Positions 16,640 through 24,878 of a stretch of DNA of 64,000 nt are shown piece by piece. The position numbers and the translations under genes were made by a program. Origin of the DNA: JBJXGV01 sp046160485 (lineage in GTDB: Bacteria; Orphanbacterota; Orphanbacteria; JBJXGV01); NCBI GenBank assembly GCA_046160485.1, contig JBJXGV010000072.1, forward strand, positions 62,001 through 126,000. Reading direction: 5' to 3'. How positions within the stretch are numbered: the stretch's first letter is position 1; the number at the start of each line of letters is the position of its first letter. Under the pieces are notes generated by a model. It ran no database searches, was not told where the DNA came from, and saw nothing but the letters and a program-made list of their open reading frames with translations.

Positions 16640-17716
16640 TCAGCGCAGATCGTCGTTCCGATCGAGCTTTCTCTTTGGATCGCGCGTTGCAGCGTCCAAG
16701 TCTGAGTCGGGGTCGGCGTGCGGGTGCGCATCCGCGTCCGCGTCCGCGCCTGCTTCTGCGCCCGTGTCCTCGGCTGCGCCGGCGCGTGTTTCCGCGCCCG
16801 CGGCGCCCGACATCCCCTCGCCTTCCGCGCGCGCGAGAGCCGCGTCCGCCGCCGCTTCTTCGCGCTCCCAACGCGCAAGCCGCCGCCGCGCCACCGCCCG
16901 CTTGCGCGCCCACGCCGCAACAACGAGAAGCGTCATGAGCGCCGCGAGCGGAACCCCCTCGCCGACCCAGCCGACCCATCGCGTCCGCTTGCGCAGATCG
17001 CGGTACCATTCGAACTCCAGCTCGTCCGAAGTCATCCCATACGTCGCGCGCAGCGCATCTTCGTAGCCGTAACGCGCCGTCGCGTCGAGCAGGTCGCGCA
17101 GCGACGCCGCGCCCCAATTCCGCGCGATGAACTGCACCGCCGTCAGGCTTTCGTAGTACGCCAGGCGCGCCGACGCGCCGCTCTCGGGAAAGCGCCGCGC
17201 GATCTCGTCGAGAAAGAGGAGGTTTTCCGTGTAGAGCGCCTTCGCGAGATCGTAGATCGTCGCGCCGCGGTCCTCGCCCGAAAGGTAGACGGCGATGCCT
17301 TCGTCGAGCCATCGCGGCGCGCCGCCGTCCGCGGCCTCGGCGACGAAGAGATGAATGATCTCGTGAACCGCGACGCGCCCCACACGCGTTCCGGGGGGCG
17401 TGAATCGCTCGCTCTGCAGAACGACACGGCCCTCGCGCGGCATCGCGACGCCGACTGCCCACACCGGCGCGCGCCCCGACGTCGCATTGACGAACTCCGC
17501 GGGCGTGCCGGTCAGTTCGATGACGTAGTCGCCCGCGAGGCTGTCGCCGAAGAACTCGACGAGCGAGGGAAGCGAGCGCGTGACCTCGGATTCGATTTCG
17601 CGGCGCTCGATCGCAAGCGCGTCGGAGGACTCGAAGCGGAGTCCCGCCAGCGCAGACGACGCGACGCTAGCCAGAACGCCGGCGACGCAAGCGGCGACCA
17701 GACCCGCGGCGCGCAA
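16640..17716 (-). CDS. Peptidase-MA-like zinc metalloprotease, membrane anchored
   Basis: A ~358-residue protein. A hydrophobic N terminus serves as signal peptide or anchor. A gluzincin-like domain carries HEIIHLF with a downstream WLDEGIAVYLSG, which supplies the usual third zinc ligand and matches the peptidase MA-like (DUF2268/basic secretory) group. After a second membrane helix (~residues 265-285, LAALMTLLVVAAW), the tail is a highly acidic Ala/Asp/Glu low-complexity stretch. The start is uncertain: no ATG or GTG fits, and TTG at 17716, about 50 bp after the mnmA stop, gives a proper signal sequence. The gene is likely part of the mnmA operon. Confidence 0.72.
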   Translation of the reverse strand: MRAAGLVAACVAGVLASVASSALAGLRFESSDALAIERREIESEVTRSLPSLVEFFGDSLAGDYVIELTGTPAEFVNATSGRAPVWAVGVAMPREGRVVLQSERFTPPGTRVGRVAVHEIIHLFVAEAADGGAPRWLDEGIAVYLSGEDRGATIYDLAKALYTENLLFLDEIARRFPESGASARLAYYESLTAVQFIARNWGAASLRDLLDATARYGYEDALRATYGMTSDELEFEWYRDLRKRTRWVGWVGEGVPLAALMTLLVVAAWARKRAVARRRLARWEREEAAADAALARAEGEGMSGAAGAETRAGAAEDTGAEAGADADADAHPHADPDSDLDAATRDPKRKLDRNDDLR

Positions 17717-17766
17717 CGCGTTGATGAGTGCGGCGGAGCGCGCGGCAGTCCGTCTGCGCGGACGCG

Positions 17767-18888
17767 CTAGGCGCCGCGCGGGATCGCTCCGGAGATGACG
17801 GCGCCGCCGAGGACGCGCGAGCCATCGTAGAAGACGACCGACTGCCCCGGCGTGACGGCGCGCTGCGGCTCGTCGAAGAGAACCCGCACGCGTCCGTCGC
17901 CGGAGTGCGTGAGCGTGCCGGGAACCGGCGCGTGGCGATGGCGAATGCGCGCCGTAACGCGCGCCCGGCCGTTCGCCGGCAACTCGGCGAGGAAGTTCGC
18001 GCCCGTCGCATCGCATCCGTCCGCGAGGAGATCGTCGCCGCCGCCGACGACGATGCTGCGCGTCCCGGGCTCGACCGCCGTCACGTAGAGCGGACGCCCC
18101 GCCGAGAGACCGAGCCCCTTGCGCTGCCCGACGGTGAAGCGCGCGTAGCCGTCGTGTGTCCCGACGCGCACGCCTTGGCGATCGACGATCGGCCCCGGCG
18201 CGAGCGCCGCCGCCATACGCTCGTCGCCGTCGCCCTGCTTCTCGAGGAACTCGCCATAGTCGCCGCGCGGCACGAAGCAGATGTCCATGCTCTCGCGCTT
18301 CTCGGCAACCGAAAGCCCGGCGCGGCGCGCGATCTGGCGCACCTCGGGCTTCGTGAGCCCGCCCACGGGCAGGAGCACGCGCGCAAGCGCCTCGCGCTCG
18401 ATCCCCCAGAGAAAGTACGACTGGTCCTTCGCCGCGTCGTCGCCCGCGTGCAATTCGCGGCGCCCGCCGTCGCCGTCGACGACCTTCGCGTAGTGGCCCG
18501 TTGCGATGAAGTCGGCGCCCTGCCGCAGCGCGCGCACGAGGAAGCGATTGAACTTCACCTCGGAATTGCAGGCGACGCACGGGCTCGGCGTGCGGCCGTC
18601 GAGGTAGTCGCCGACGAATGGGTCGAGAACCGCGGTGCGAAACTCGTCGGCGAAGTCGAGAACAACGTGGCGCGCGCCGATCGCGCGCGCGCTGCGGCGC
18701 GCGTCGTCGATCGCGTCGAGCGAGCAGCACGACTTGTCGGTCGCTTGCGCGTCGGCCTCGCCGTAGCAGAAAAGCTTGAGCGTGACGCCGAGGACATCGT
18801 AGCCCTGCTGGGCGAGGAGATACGCGGCGACCGCGGAGTCGACGCCGCCCGACATCGCGACCGCAACGCGGCCGCGCCCGGAACTCAC
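17767..18888 (-). CDS. mnmA: tRNA 2-thiouridylase MnmA
   Basis: MnmA adenylates and then thiolates U34 of tRNA-Lys, -Glu and -Gln. The 373-residue protein has the PP-loop AMSGGVDSAVAAYLL near the N terminus, the catalytic pair Cys in SPCVACNSEVKF and Cys in SMDICFVP, the tRNA-binding ATGHYAKV, and FTVGQRKGLG near the C-terminal domain. The start is GTG overlapping the stop of the upstream TPR gene by one base (TAGTG). The length is normal. It is co-transcribed with a cyclophilin and a TPR protein, which suggests a housekeeping operon without a single theme. Confidence 0.94.
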   Translation of the reverse strand: MSSGRGRVAVAMSGGVDSAVAAYLLAQQGYDVLGVTLKLFCYGEADAQATDKSCCSLDAIDDARRSARAIGARHVVLDFADEFRTAVLDPFVGDYLDGRTPSPCVACNSEVKFNRFLVRALRQGADFIATGHYAKVVDGDGGRRELHAGDDAAKDQSYFLWGIEREALARVLLPVGGLTKPEVRQIARRAGLSVAEKRESMDICFVPRGDYGEFLEKQGDGDERMAAALAPGPIVDRQGVRVGTHDGYARFTVGQRKGLGLSAGRPLYVTAVEPGTRSIVVGGGDDLLADGCDATGANFLAELPANGRARVTARIRHRHAPVPGTLTHSGDGRVRVLFDEPQRAVTPGQSVVFYDGSRVLGGAVISGAIPRGA

Positions 18889-19547
18889 TACAGCTTCTCC
18901 TTCGCCTTCGTGATGTTTTCGCGCGAGCGCGCCGCGAGATCCTTCGGCTCGCCCGCCTTCACGACGTGCTCCCACTCGCGAATCGCCTCGCGCAGAATCC
19001 CCATCTCGGCGAACGCGACGCCCATGTGAAAGTGCGCCTCGGCGCAGTGCGCATCGATCGACAGCGCCTTGCGGAACGAGTCCACCGCCTGCGAACGCCG
19101 CCCGAGCGTCCACTGCGTCTCGCCGTAGTGCGCGAGCGCGCGCGCGTCGTTCGGATGGCGCGCGAGGAACTCCTCGTACATCTCGAGCGATTCCTCGCCG
19201 CGCCCCGCGTTCTCGAGCACGAGCGCCGCGTTGACGAGCGCGCGGAAGTGATCCGGGTTGAGCGCCAGCGCCTTTTCGTAGCTCGTGACGGCGTCGGTCG
19301 TGCGGTACTCGTCGTAGAGCCAGTTGCCGAAAGCGAAGTGACCCTCGGCGTCGTCCGGGTGCGCGGCGACATACGCTTGAAGAAGATCCTCCTGCTCGTG
19401 CCGCGGCAGGCGAGTAATCTCTTCGAGCTTCTTCTCCTGCGCGCGCGCGCACGACGGCGCGAGCACGCAGACAAGAGCAAAGAGCGCGAGCGCCGCGAGC
19501 GCGGCAATCCGATTCGCGATGGAATGACTTCTGCGACGAATGATCAT
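18888..19547 (-). CDS. Secreted tetratricopeptide repeat protein
   Basis: A 219-residue protein with an N-terminal signal peptide (hydrophobic residues ~13-35, ending CARAQ; the Cys could also make it a lipoprotein). Four to five TPR repeats fill the rest (AEGHFAFGNWLYDEYRTTDA, ALVNAALVLENAGRGEESLEMY, ALAHYGETQWTLGRRSQAV, AEAHFHMGVAFAEMGILREA). TPRs bind partner proteins; the partner is unknown. The gene overlaps the cyclophilin stop by 4 bp (ATGA) and mnmA by one base. Confidence 0.85.
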   Translation of the reverse strand: MIIRRRSHSIANRIAALAALALFALVCVLAPSCARAQEKKLEEITRLPRHEQEDLLQAYVAAHPDDAEGHFAFGNWLYDEYRTTDAVTSYEKALALNPDHFRALVNAALVLENAGRGEESLEMYEEFLARHPNDARALAHYGETQWTLGRRSQAVDSFRKALSIDAHCAEAHFHMGVAFAEMGILREAIREWEHVVKAGEPKDLAARSRENITKAKEKL

Positions 19548-20266
19548 GGCTCCTCTGCGGGTTCGATGGTGACACGCGACATGATGTCGCCTTGCATTGT
19601 GGCCAGTACGAAGTCCATCCCTTCGAGCACCTGGCCGAAGATCGCGTACTGCGTATCGAGTTCCGGCGCGGGCGCGAGGCAGATGTAGAACTGGCAGCCG
19701 GCGGAATGCGGATCGCGCGAGCGCGCCATCGCGACCGTCCCCTCGAGATGCTGGCGCGTCGGCGAGAATTCGCCTTCGATCGTGTAGCCGGGATTGCCCA
19801 TGCCGTTGCCGAGCGGGTCGCCGCCTTGAATCACGAATGGGCGCGGATCCTTCACGACACGGTGAAACGTGAGCCCGTCGTAGAAACCCGCGCGCGAGAG
19901 CTTCACGAAGTTCGCGACCGTGAGCGGCGCGTCGTCGTCGAACAACTCGAACTTGATCGTGCCGCGCGCCGTCTCGATGACGGCAACCTTCTTCCCTTCG
20001 GCCTTGATCGCCGCGATCTCGTCGGGAGTCGGCTTGCTGATGAGCGGGCGCTTCCTGTGCGCCGCCTGCGCGGCGGCTGGGGCCGCGGCAACGCCGGGCG
20101 CGGCGGCCGCGGCCTTCGCGGACGCGGCCTTCGCCGAGGCCGCGGGCTTAGGCGGCGCGGGCTTCTTCGGCTTCGCGGCATGGGCCGCAACACCGAACGC
20201 GATCAAGAACGGCACGATCGTCATCGCCGCGAGGCGAACGCTCATCGTCCGTTGGGAATGCGCCAT
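19544..20266 (-). CDS. Secreted cyclophilin-type peptidyl-prolyl cis-trans isomerase
   Basis: The enzyme speeds proline isomerisation during folding outside the cytoplasm. A signal peptide (residues ~8-32) is followed by a Lys/Pro/Ala-rich spacer (to ~residue 70) and a compact cyclophilin domain (VAVIETARGTIKFELF, YDGLTFHRVVKD, FVIQGGDPLGNG, SAGCQFYICL, YAIFGQVLEGMD). The residues FHR, QGGDP and FY of the active site are present. The ATG chosen follows GAGAG; a GTG 12 nt further upstream is an alternative. The 200 bp before the gene could hold an internal promoter of the operon. Confidence 0.9.
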   Translation of the reverse strand: MAHSQRTMSVRLAAMTIVPFLIAFGVAAHAAKPKKPAPPKPAASAKAASAKAAAAAPGVAAAPAAAQAAHRKRPLISKPTPDEIAAIKAEGKKVAVIETARGTIKFELFDDDAPLTVANFVKLSRAGFYDGLTFHRVVKDPRPFVIQGGDPLGNGMGNPGYTIEGEFSPTRQHLEGTVAMARSRDPHSAGCQFYICLAPAPELDTQYAIFGQVLEGMDFVLATMQGDIMSRVTIEPAEEP

Positions 20267-20466
20267 CGTCGCTCTCACTTCCGTCGTCGTTGTGGTTGTC
20301 GCAGGGCGGCTCGCGTTGCGCGCCGCGCAATGCGTGTCGCGAGGGCGAGCCGCGAATCAGGCCGCGCGAGTGCCCGAGACTAAAGCCTCGCGCCAGACGC
20401 GTCAACGTATGCGCGGAATGGTGCGCGGAATGGTTGTGGATACATGCCGAAGCCCCGCGCGGCGCG

Positions 20467-21318
20467 TTAGCGCATGAACGCGAGCCCGAGCGCCGCGACG
20501 ATCCAGAGGTACCAGGAGAAGACGTCGAAGCGGTTCTTGCGCGCGATGAGGAAGAGGAGGCGGAGCGCGAGCAGGCCGGAGACGAACGCGACGGCGACGC
20601 CGACGAGAAGAGGCCCGCCGATAGCCGGCGCGCCGGGCTGCGCACCGGCGGCCGGCTCGAGAATGTCGGGAATCGCAAGCACGGTGGCGCCGAGAATCGC
20701 TGGGATAACGAGGAGCATCGAGAATCGCGCGGCGGCTTCGCGGTCCATTCCGGCGAAGACGCCGGCGGTGATCGTGCACGCCGAGCGCGAGATCCCGGGG
20801 ATGATCGAGATCGCCTGCGCGATGCCGACGATGAGGCCTTCGCGCGCGCCCGCCGTGTGCCGTGCCGCGATCTTGATGCGCGAGAGCTGCAATATCGCGC
20901 CGGTGATCGCGAGCTGAATCAGCGTGTCGCGCACCGACTCGAAGCTCGCCTCGATCGCATCGCCCCAAAGGACGGCCGCGACCGCCGCGGGAATCGTTCC
21001 GACGACGAGCGCGATGGTCATTCGCCCGTGCGGATCGGAAGGCATTCGCAGGCGCGCAAGCTGCGCAATCGTCGCCGGGAGCGCGCGAACGAGCGCCGCG
21101 ATCTCGCGCCAAAAGTAGATGAAGACCGCGACGAGCGTGCCGACGTGAAGCGCAATCTCGACGACAATGCCCGGCTCGTTGACGTGCAGAAGCTCCTGCG
21201 CGAGCACGAGGTGCCCCGACGACGAGATCGGCAGAAACTCCGTCAGTCCTTGCACGAGGCCGAGGATCACCGAGGATCCGTATCCGAGATGCGCGGCCTC
21301 GGCGATCGGTGCGGTCAT
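20467..21318 (-). CDS. uppP: Undecaprenyl-diphosphatase UppP (BacA)
   Basis: UppP recycles the lipid carrier by removing one phosphate from undecaprenyl pyrophosphate at the membrane. The 283-residue polytopic protein has both signature blocks: GLTEFLPISSSGHLVLAQ near the N terminus and PGISRSACTITAGVFAGM in the middle. About eight membrane helices are visible. ATG overlaps the stop of the upstream UbiA-like gene by 4 bp, which links carrier recycling to prenyl transfer in the same operon. Confidence 0.95.
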   Translation of the reverse strand: MTAPIAEAAHLGYGSSVILGLVQGLTEFLPISSSGHLVLAQELLHVNEPGIVVEIALHVGTLVAVFIYFWREIAALVRALPATIAQLARLRMPSDPHGRMTIALVVGTIPAAVAAVLWGDAIEASFESVRDTLIQLAITGAILQLSRIKIAARHTAGAREGLIVGIAQAISIIPGISRSACTITAGVFAGMDREAAARFSMLLVIPAILGATVLAIPDILEPAAGAQPGAPAIGGPLLVGVAVAFVSGLLALRLLFLIARKNRFDVFSWYLWIVAALGLAFMR

Positions 21319-22256
21319 CGGGTGTTGCCTCCGAGGTAAAGAGCGAAGAGCCCGGCGACCATGCTCACTTTCAGAAGGCGGCTCGCGCGAGCGAGTGTCG
21401 CGGGATCCGCGTCGCCGCGATCGGGAACAAGACGCGGCGCGCCGATGCAAAGCAGGAGCAACGTGACCCCGACGCCGGCCGCGGCCATCGCGAGATAGAG
21501 CGAGCCGTAACCGAGAAAGACCGCGGGGAGTGGAATCAGCACGAGGAGGGCGCCCGCGGCGGCGCGCAAGATCGCGCGGGTACGCGCCGGTACGAGTGCG
21601 TCCGCCCACGTCGGCCGTCCCACGGCGCGGTCACCATCGCGATCGGCGAGATCCTTCACCAGCTCGCGCAGCCACGTGAGCAGAAACGCGAAGAGCGCGG
21701 GGAAAAGCGCTGCGCGCGGCGATGGGCCGGTCGACGCGCCGAGCAACAGTGCCGACGCGGTGAGCGCGCTCGCGACGACCCCCTTCAGCGCGGGGGCGCG
21801 GTCGGCGATACGGCGGTACGTCAGGAGCAGCACCGCCCACGCGAACAAGAGCGCGCGCGCCGCCGGCCCAACGCGCGGAGCGAACACAAGCGCGATGCCG
21901 CAAGCGAAGAGAAGAATCGCGAAAAAACGCGCAGCGCGCGGCGAGACGCGCCCCGAGGGAATCGGCCGCCGCGCGTGGCTCGTCGCGTCGCGCGCGGCGT
22001 CCTCGACATCGTTCCAGGCGTAGCCGGCGGCAAGAAGCGACAGCGCCGCGGGGAGCAACGCGAGCGACGCGTCGAACGCCGCGGCGCCGTCCGCGCGGCC
22101 GAACGCGAATCGCGCACCCAGGAGGATCGCGGAGGCTGCGATCGCCACGTTGAGCGGCCGCGCGAGTTCGACGAGCGCCGCCGCGGTTCGCAACACGCGA
22201 CGATTCGCGTGCGCGCGCTCACGCGCCGCTGAAGTCTGCGCCGGCGAACTCCGCAT
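21315..22256 (-). CDS. UbiA-family prenyltransferase
   Basis: A 313-residue integral membrane protein of the UbiA superfamily, which moves a polyprenyl chain onto an aromatic or polar acceptor. Two Asp-rich sites that bind Mg-diphosphate are seen: NDVEDAARD after helix 2 and KDLADRDGD after helix 6. The N-terminal block LARPLN is typical. Its closest-looking group is the geranylgeranylglycerol-phosphate/digeranylgeranyl type rather than UbiA of ubiquinone synthesis, but the acceptor cannot be decided. It overlaps trpA by one base (TGATG) and uppP by four. Confidence 0.88.
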   Translation of the reverse strand: MRSSPAQTSAARERAHANRRVLRTAAALVELARPLNVAIAASAILLGARFAFGRADGAAAFDASLALLPAALSLLAAGYAWNDVEDAARDATSHARRPIPSGRVSPRAARFFAILLFACGIALVFAPRVGPAARALLFAWAVLLLTYRRIADRAPALKGVVASALTASALLLGASTGPSPRAALFPALFAFLLTWLRELVKDLADRDGDRAVGRPTWADALVPARTRAILRAAAGALLVLIPLPAVFLGYGSLYLAMAAAGVGVTLLLLCIGAPRLVPDRGDADPATLARASRLLKVSMVAGLFALYLGGNTR

Positions 22257-23068
22257 CAACCGAGCGCCGCCGCGAGACGGCCCGCGAAACTCTCGACCTC
22301 GGCGAGCATGCGCGCACGGTCGCGGCCGTGGCGCGCAATGCGCTCGACGATCGCGCTCCCGACCACGACGCCATCCGCAAATCGCGCCGCCGCGCGCACG
22401 TGCTCGGGCGTCGCGATACCGAAGCCGACGACGACCGGCTTGCCGGAGGCGGCGCGCACCTTCGCGACAAGCGCGCGCAAATCGCGCGGCAGCTCGGCAC
22501 GCGCGCCCGTCACCCCCGCGCGCGTGACGCAGTAGATGAAGCCGCGCGCCGCGCGCGCGATCTTGCGCAGTCGCGCATCGCCCGAAGTCGGCGCCGCGAG
22601 CGTGATGAGGTCGATCCCGCCGGCCTCGCACGCCGCGAGCACCTCGGCCGATTCCTCGACCGGCATGTCGGTGACGATGACGCCGTCCGCGCCGCCGCGC
22701 CGGGCCGCGCGCGCGAAGGGCGCGATCCCGTACTGCATGACGGGATTGAGGTACGTCATGAGTACGAGCGGCACGCCCGCCCGGGCACGCATCGCGGGAA
22801 GGCGCGCGATCACGTCGCGCAGCGCGACACCCTTCGCGAGGGCGCGCTCCGACGAACGCTGAATCGTCGGCCCGTCGGCGAGCGGATCGCTGAACGGAAT
22901 CCCGATCTCGATCACATCGGCGCCCGCGCGCCCGAGGGCGCCGCACAGCGCGACGGTCGCGTCGAGGCTCGGGTCTCCGGCCGTGATGTAGGGGATGAAC
23001 GCGGCGCGCCCGCCGGCACGAATCTCGCGGATCCGCGCCTCGAGCCGCGAAACTCTAGACGCGCCCAA
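22256..23068 (-). CDS. trpA: Tryptophan synthase alpha subunit
   Basis: TrpA cleaves indole-3-glycerol phosphate to indole and glyceraldehyde 3-phosphate and channels indole to TrpB. Residues of the active site are visible: Glu in VIEIGIPFSDP and Asp in SDPLADGP; PYITAGDPS, TYLNPVMQYG and VGFGIATPEHV confirm the family. The TTG start gives a 270-residue protein of normal size and lies inside the end of the upstream TPR gene (14-bp overlap); no ATG or GTG fits. No trpB is present in the window, which is unusual for trpA. Confidence 0.92.
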   Translation of the reverse strand: MGASRVSRLEARIREIRAGGRAAFIPYITAGDPSLDATVALCGALGRAGADVIEIGIPFSDPLADGPTIQRSSERALAKGVALRDVIARLPAMRARAGVPLVLMTYLNPVMQYGIAPFARAARRGGADGVIVTDMPVEESAEVLAACEAGGIDLITLAAPTSGDARLRKIARAARGFIYCVTRAGVTGARAELPRDLRALVAKVRAASGKPVVVGFGIATPEHVRAAARFADGVVVGSAIVERIARHGRDRARMLAEVESFAGRLAAALG

Positions 23069-24179
23069 GCTCGCGCTTCTCGGCGTTCTTGAGCGTCTCC
23101 GCCTCGCGATACGCGGCGCGCGCCTTGTCTTTGTGCCCGAGCTTGTCGAGCGCAATGCCGAGATAAAAATGCGCGCGGCCGTCCTCGGGATTCAGTTCGA
23201 TCGCGCGCTCGAAAGACTCGGCGGCATCCGTGACGAGCTCGCGCTTGTTCTGCGCGACGCCGAGATAGAAGAACGCCTTCGCGTTGTTCGGATCGAGTTC
23301 GAGCGTGCGCCGCAGCTCGCGCATCGCCTTGTCGTACATGCCGCGGCGAATGAACGTGCGCCCGAGGAAGTAGCGCGCCTGCACGTTGTCGGGCTCCTGC
23401 TCGAGCGCGAGCGCGAACTCTTCGATCGCCTCGTCGTAGTGCTTCTGATCGTTGAGCGCGACCGCCATGTTGTAGTGCGCCTCGGCGCTCTGCGGATCCT
23501 TGTCGATCGCCTGGCGAAACTGCTCGATCGCCTCCTTGTACATCCCCTTCTCGCCGTACACCGCGCCGAGGTTCGTGTGCCATCCCGCCGACGACGGCTT
23601 CTTGCGGATCGCGTTGCGGAACTCCTGGATCGCGCGGTCGTGCTGCCCGAGGCGGTCGTAGACATCGCCGAGCCCGCCGTGCGCCTTATCGGAGTTGGGA
23701 TCGCGGCGAAGCGTCTCGACGAACTCGGTGATCGCCTTCTCGAACTCGCCTTGGCGCGTGCGCAAGCAGCCGCGGCCGTACGACACGAGCGGATCGGTAG
23801 CGTCGATCGCCGCGGCGCGCGCGAGTTCAGCCTCCGCGTCGGCGAAGCGGTCCATCTCCGTGAGCGCCTTGGCGAGCAACACTCGCGACTCCACCGAGTC
23901 GCCGACCGACGCGATCGTATCGTGCAGCTTCGCGGCGGCCTCGTCGCAGCGCCGCGCCTTGATCAGCGCGCGCGCCCACAGATGCGCGCGCGTCCGCGCG
24001 CCGCCCTCGTCGGTCGACTCGGCGAGAAGCGCGAGCGCCTCCTTCGCGCGTCCCTGATCGATCGCGGCTTCGATATAACGCAGGCGCTCCTCGCCACTGG
24101 CAGGTGGCGGGGCCGGGCGCCGAGCCTTCTTCGGGTCGGCATCGTGGCGGACGCTCGGTGAGCGTTTGAAGAATCCCAT
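23055..24179 (-). CDS. TPR repeat protein, first gene of the trpA-uppP operon
   Basis: A 374-residue protein made almost wholly of TPR units from residue ~30 (about nine; e.g. DKAHGGLGDVYDRLGQHDRA, AEAHYNMAVALNDQKHYDEA, VQARYFLGRTFIRRGMYDKA). There is no signal peptide; the N terminus is basic (MGFFKRSPSVRHDADPKKA), so it is probably cytoplasmic or attached by charge to the membrane. It overlaps the trpA start. Such proteins act as assembly platforms; the partner is unknown. Confidence 0.85.
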   Translation of the reverse strand: MGFFKRSPSVRHDADPKKARRPAPPPASGEERLRYIEAAIDQGRAKEALALLAESTDEGGARTRAHLWARALIKARRCDEAAAKLHDTIASVGDSVESRVLLAKALTEMDRFADAEAELARAAAIDATDPLVSYGRGCLRTRQGEFEKAITEFVETLRRDPNSDKAHGGLGDVYDRLGQHDRAIQEFRNAIRKKPSSAGWHTNLGAVYGEKGMYKEAIEQFRQAIDKDPQSAEAHYNMAVALNDQKHYDEAIEEFALALEQEPDNVQARYFLGRTFIRRGMYDKAMRELRRTLELDPNNAKAFFYLGVAQNKRELVTDAAESFERAIELNPEDGRAHFYLGIALDKLGHKDKARAAYREAETLKNAEKRELGRV

Positions 24180-24264
24180 TCATCCTCCGTGTGGAGTCGT
24201 TGCGTTGCGGATCGGAACGGGCGAGCGGCGTGAGCGTCGCTCGCGCCGGCTGGCTCTCGTCTCG

Positions 24265-24798
24265 CTAGTCCGTGAAGCGAGAGGTGCCGACGGCGAACGG
24301 CGAACCGAAACCCGCCGGAGAATACCACGGCGAGGCAGTGCCGAGGCGGCCGTACGAGAGCCGAACGATGCTGTTCTCGGTCGGATTGTATTCGAGCGCG
24401 AACGACGGCAACACGGAGAACTCGCCGCTATCCGTGCGCAGCGTGCGCGACGACGTCTCGAACTGGTATTGAAGCGCAAGCGCCAGGCGAAGATTTTGAC
24501 GCATCTGATAGCTGAAGAAGTCGGTGTACGCGGCGGCGGCGCTCTGCGATTTCACGGAGCCGGTGGTCGTGGCGTAGCCGAGCGAGAGCGAGCGCGAGTG
24601 ATCGAGGCGCTCGCGATCGATGAAACCGAGGAGGCTGCCGGAGTTCGCGTTGAGGCCGGAGAGCCCGAGGCGGGCCCCGGGAAGGTCTTCGTCGACGTCC
24701 TGCGCGCGGATGAAGCTGGGAGCCAGCGTGAGAACGAGCACGAGCGCGATCGCGAATATCGAGCGCGCGCCAGGCAGCGGCGAACCAATCCGAGTCAC
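24265..24798 (-). CDS. Small secreted protein of unknown function, probable outer-membrane beta-barrel fragment or porin-like
   Basis: A 177-residue protein with a clear signal peptide (hydrophobic residues ~13-28, cleavage after IRAQ). The rest alternates polar and aromatic/hydrophobic residues (SLSLGYATTTGS, NLRLALALQYQFETSS, VLPSFALEYNPTENSIVRLSYG) as in transmembrane beta strands, about eight in number. No family is recognised. The start is GTG with GGAGG 7 nt before it, and a good promoter lies about 30 bp upstream. Confidence 0.65.
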   Translation of the reverse strand: MTRIGSPLPGARSIFAIALVLVLTLAPSFIRAQDVDEDLPGARLGLSGLNANSGSLLGFIDRERLDHSRSLSLGYATTTGSVKSQSAAAAYTDFFSYQMRQNLRLALALQYQFETSSRTLRTDSGEFSVLPSFALEYNPTENSIVRLSYGRLGTASPWYSPAGFGSPFAVGTSRFTD

Positions 24799-24826
24799 GT
24801 CACGTCCTCCGGGGGTCGACGCGGCG

Positions 24827-24856
24827 ATAGTAGGGAGCCCCCCGGGCCTCTGTCAA
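24827..24856 (-). promoter_or_regulatory. Sigma-70-type promoter of the small secreted protein gene
   Basis: On the minus strand TTGACA (24856-24851) and TACTAT (24832-24827) are separated by 18 bp, giving a leader of about 22 nt before the GTG start. This is one of the best consensus matches in the window. Confidence 0.65.
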
Positions 24857-24878
24857 GGCGAGCGGCGCAGGACGCGCT

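Noticed and set aside
16640..18730. Single 696-residue open frame covering mnmA and the MA-like protease
   Set aside because: Only the part from about 17716 downward shows family features; the upstream part is in a shifted frame on top of MnmA motifs.
20405..20432. Two tandem copies of TGCGCGGAATGG in the gap before the cyclophilin gene
   Set aside because: Only two short units in GC-rich spacer; no array, no palindromic form, likely chance.
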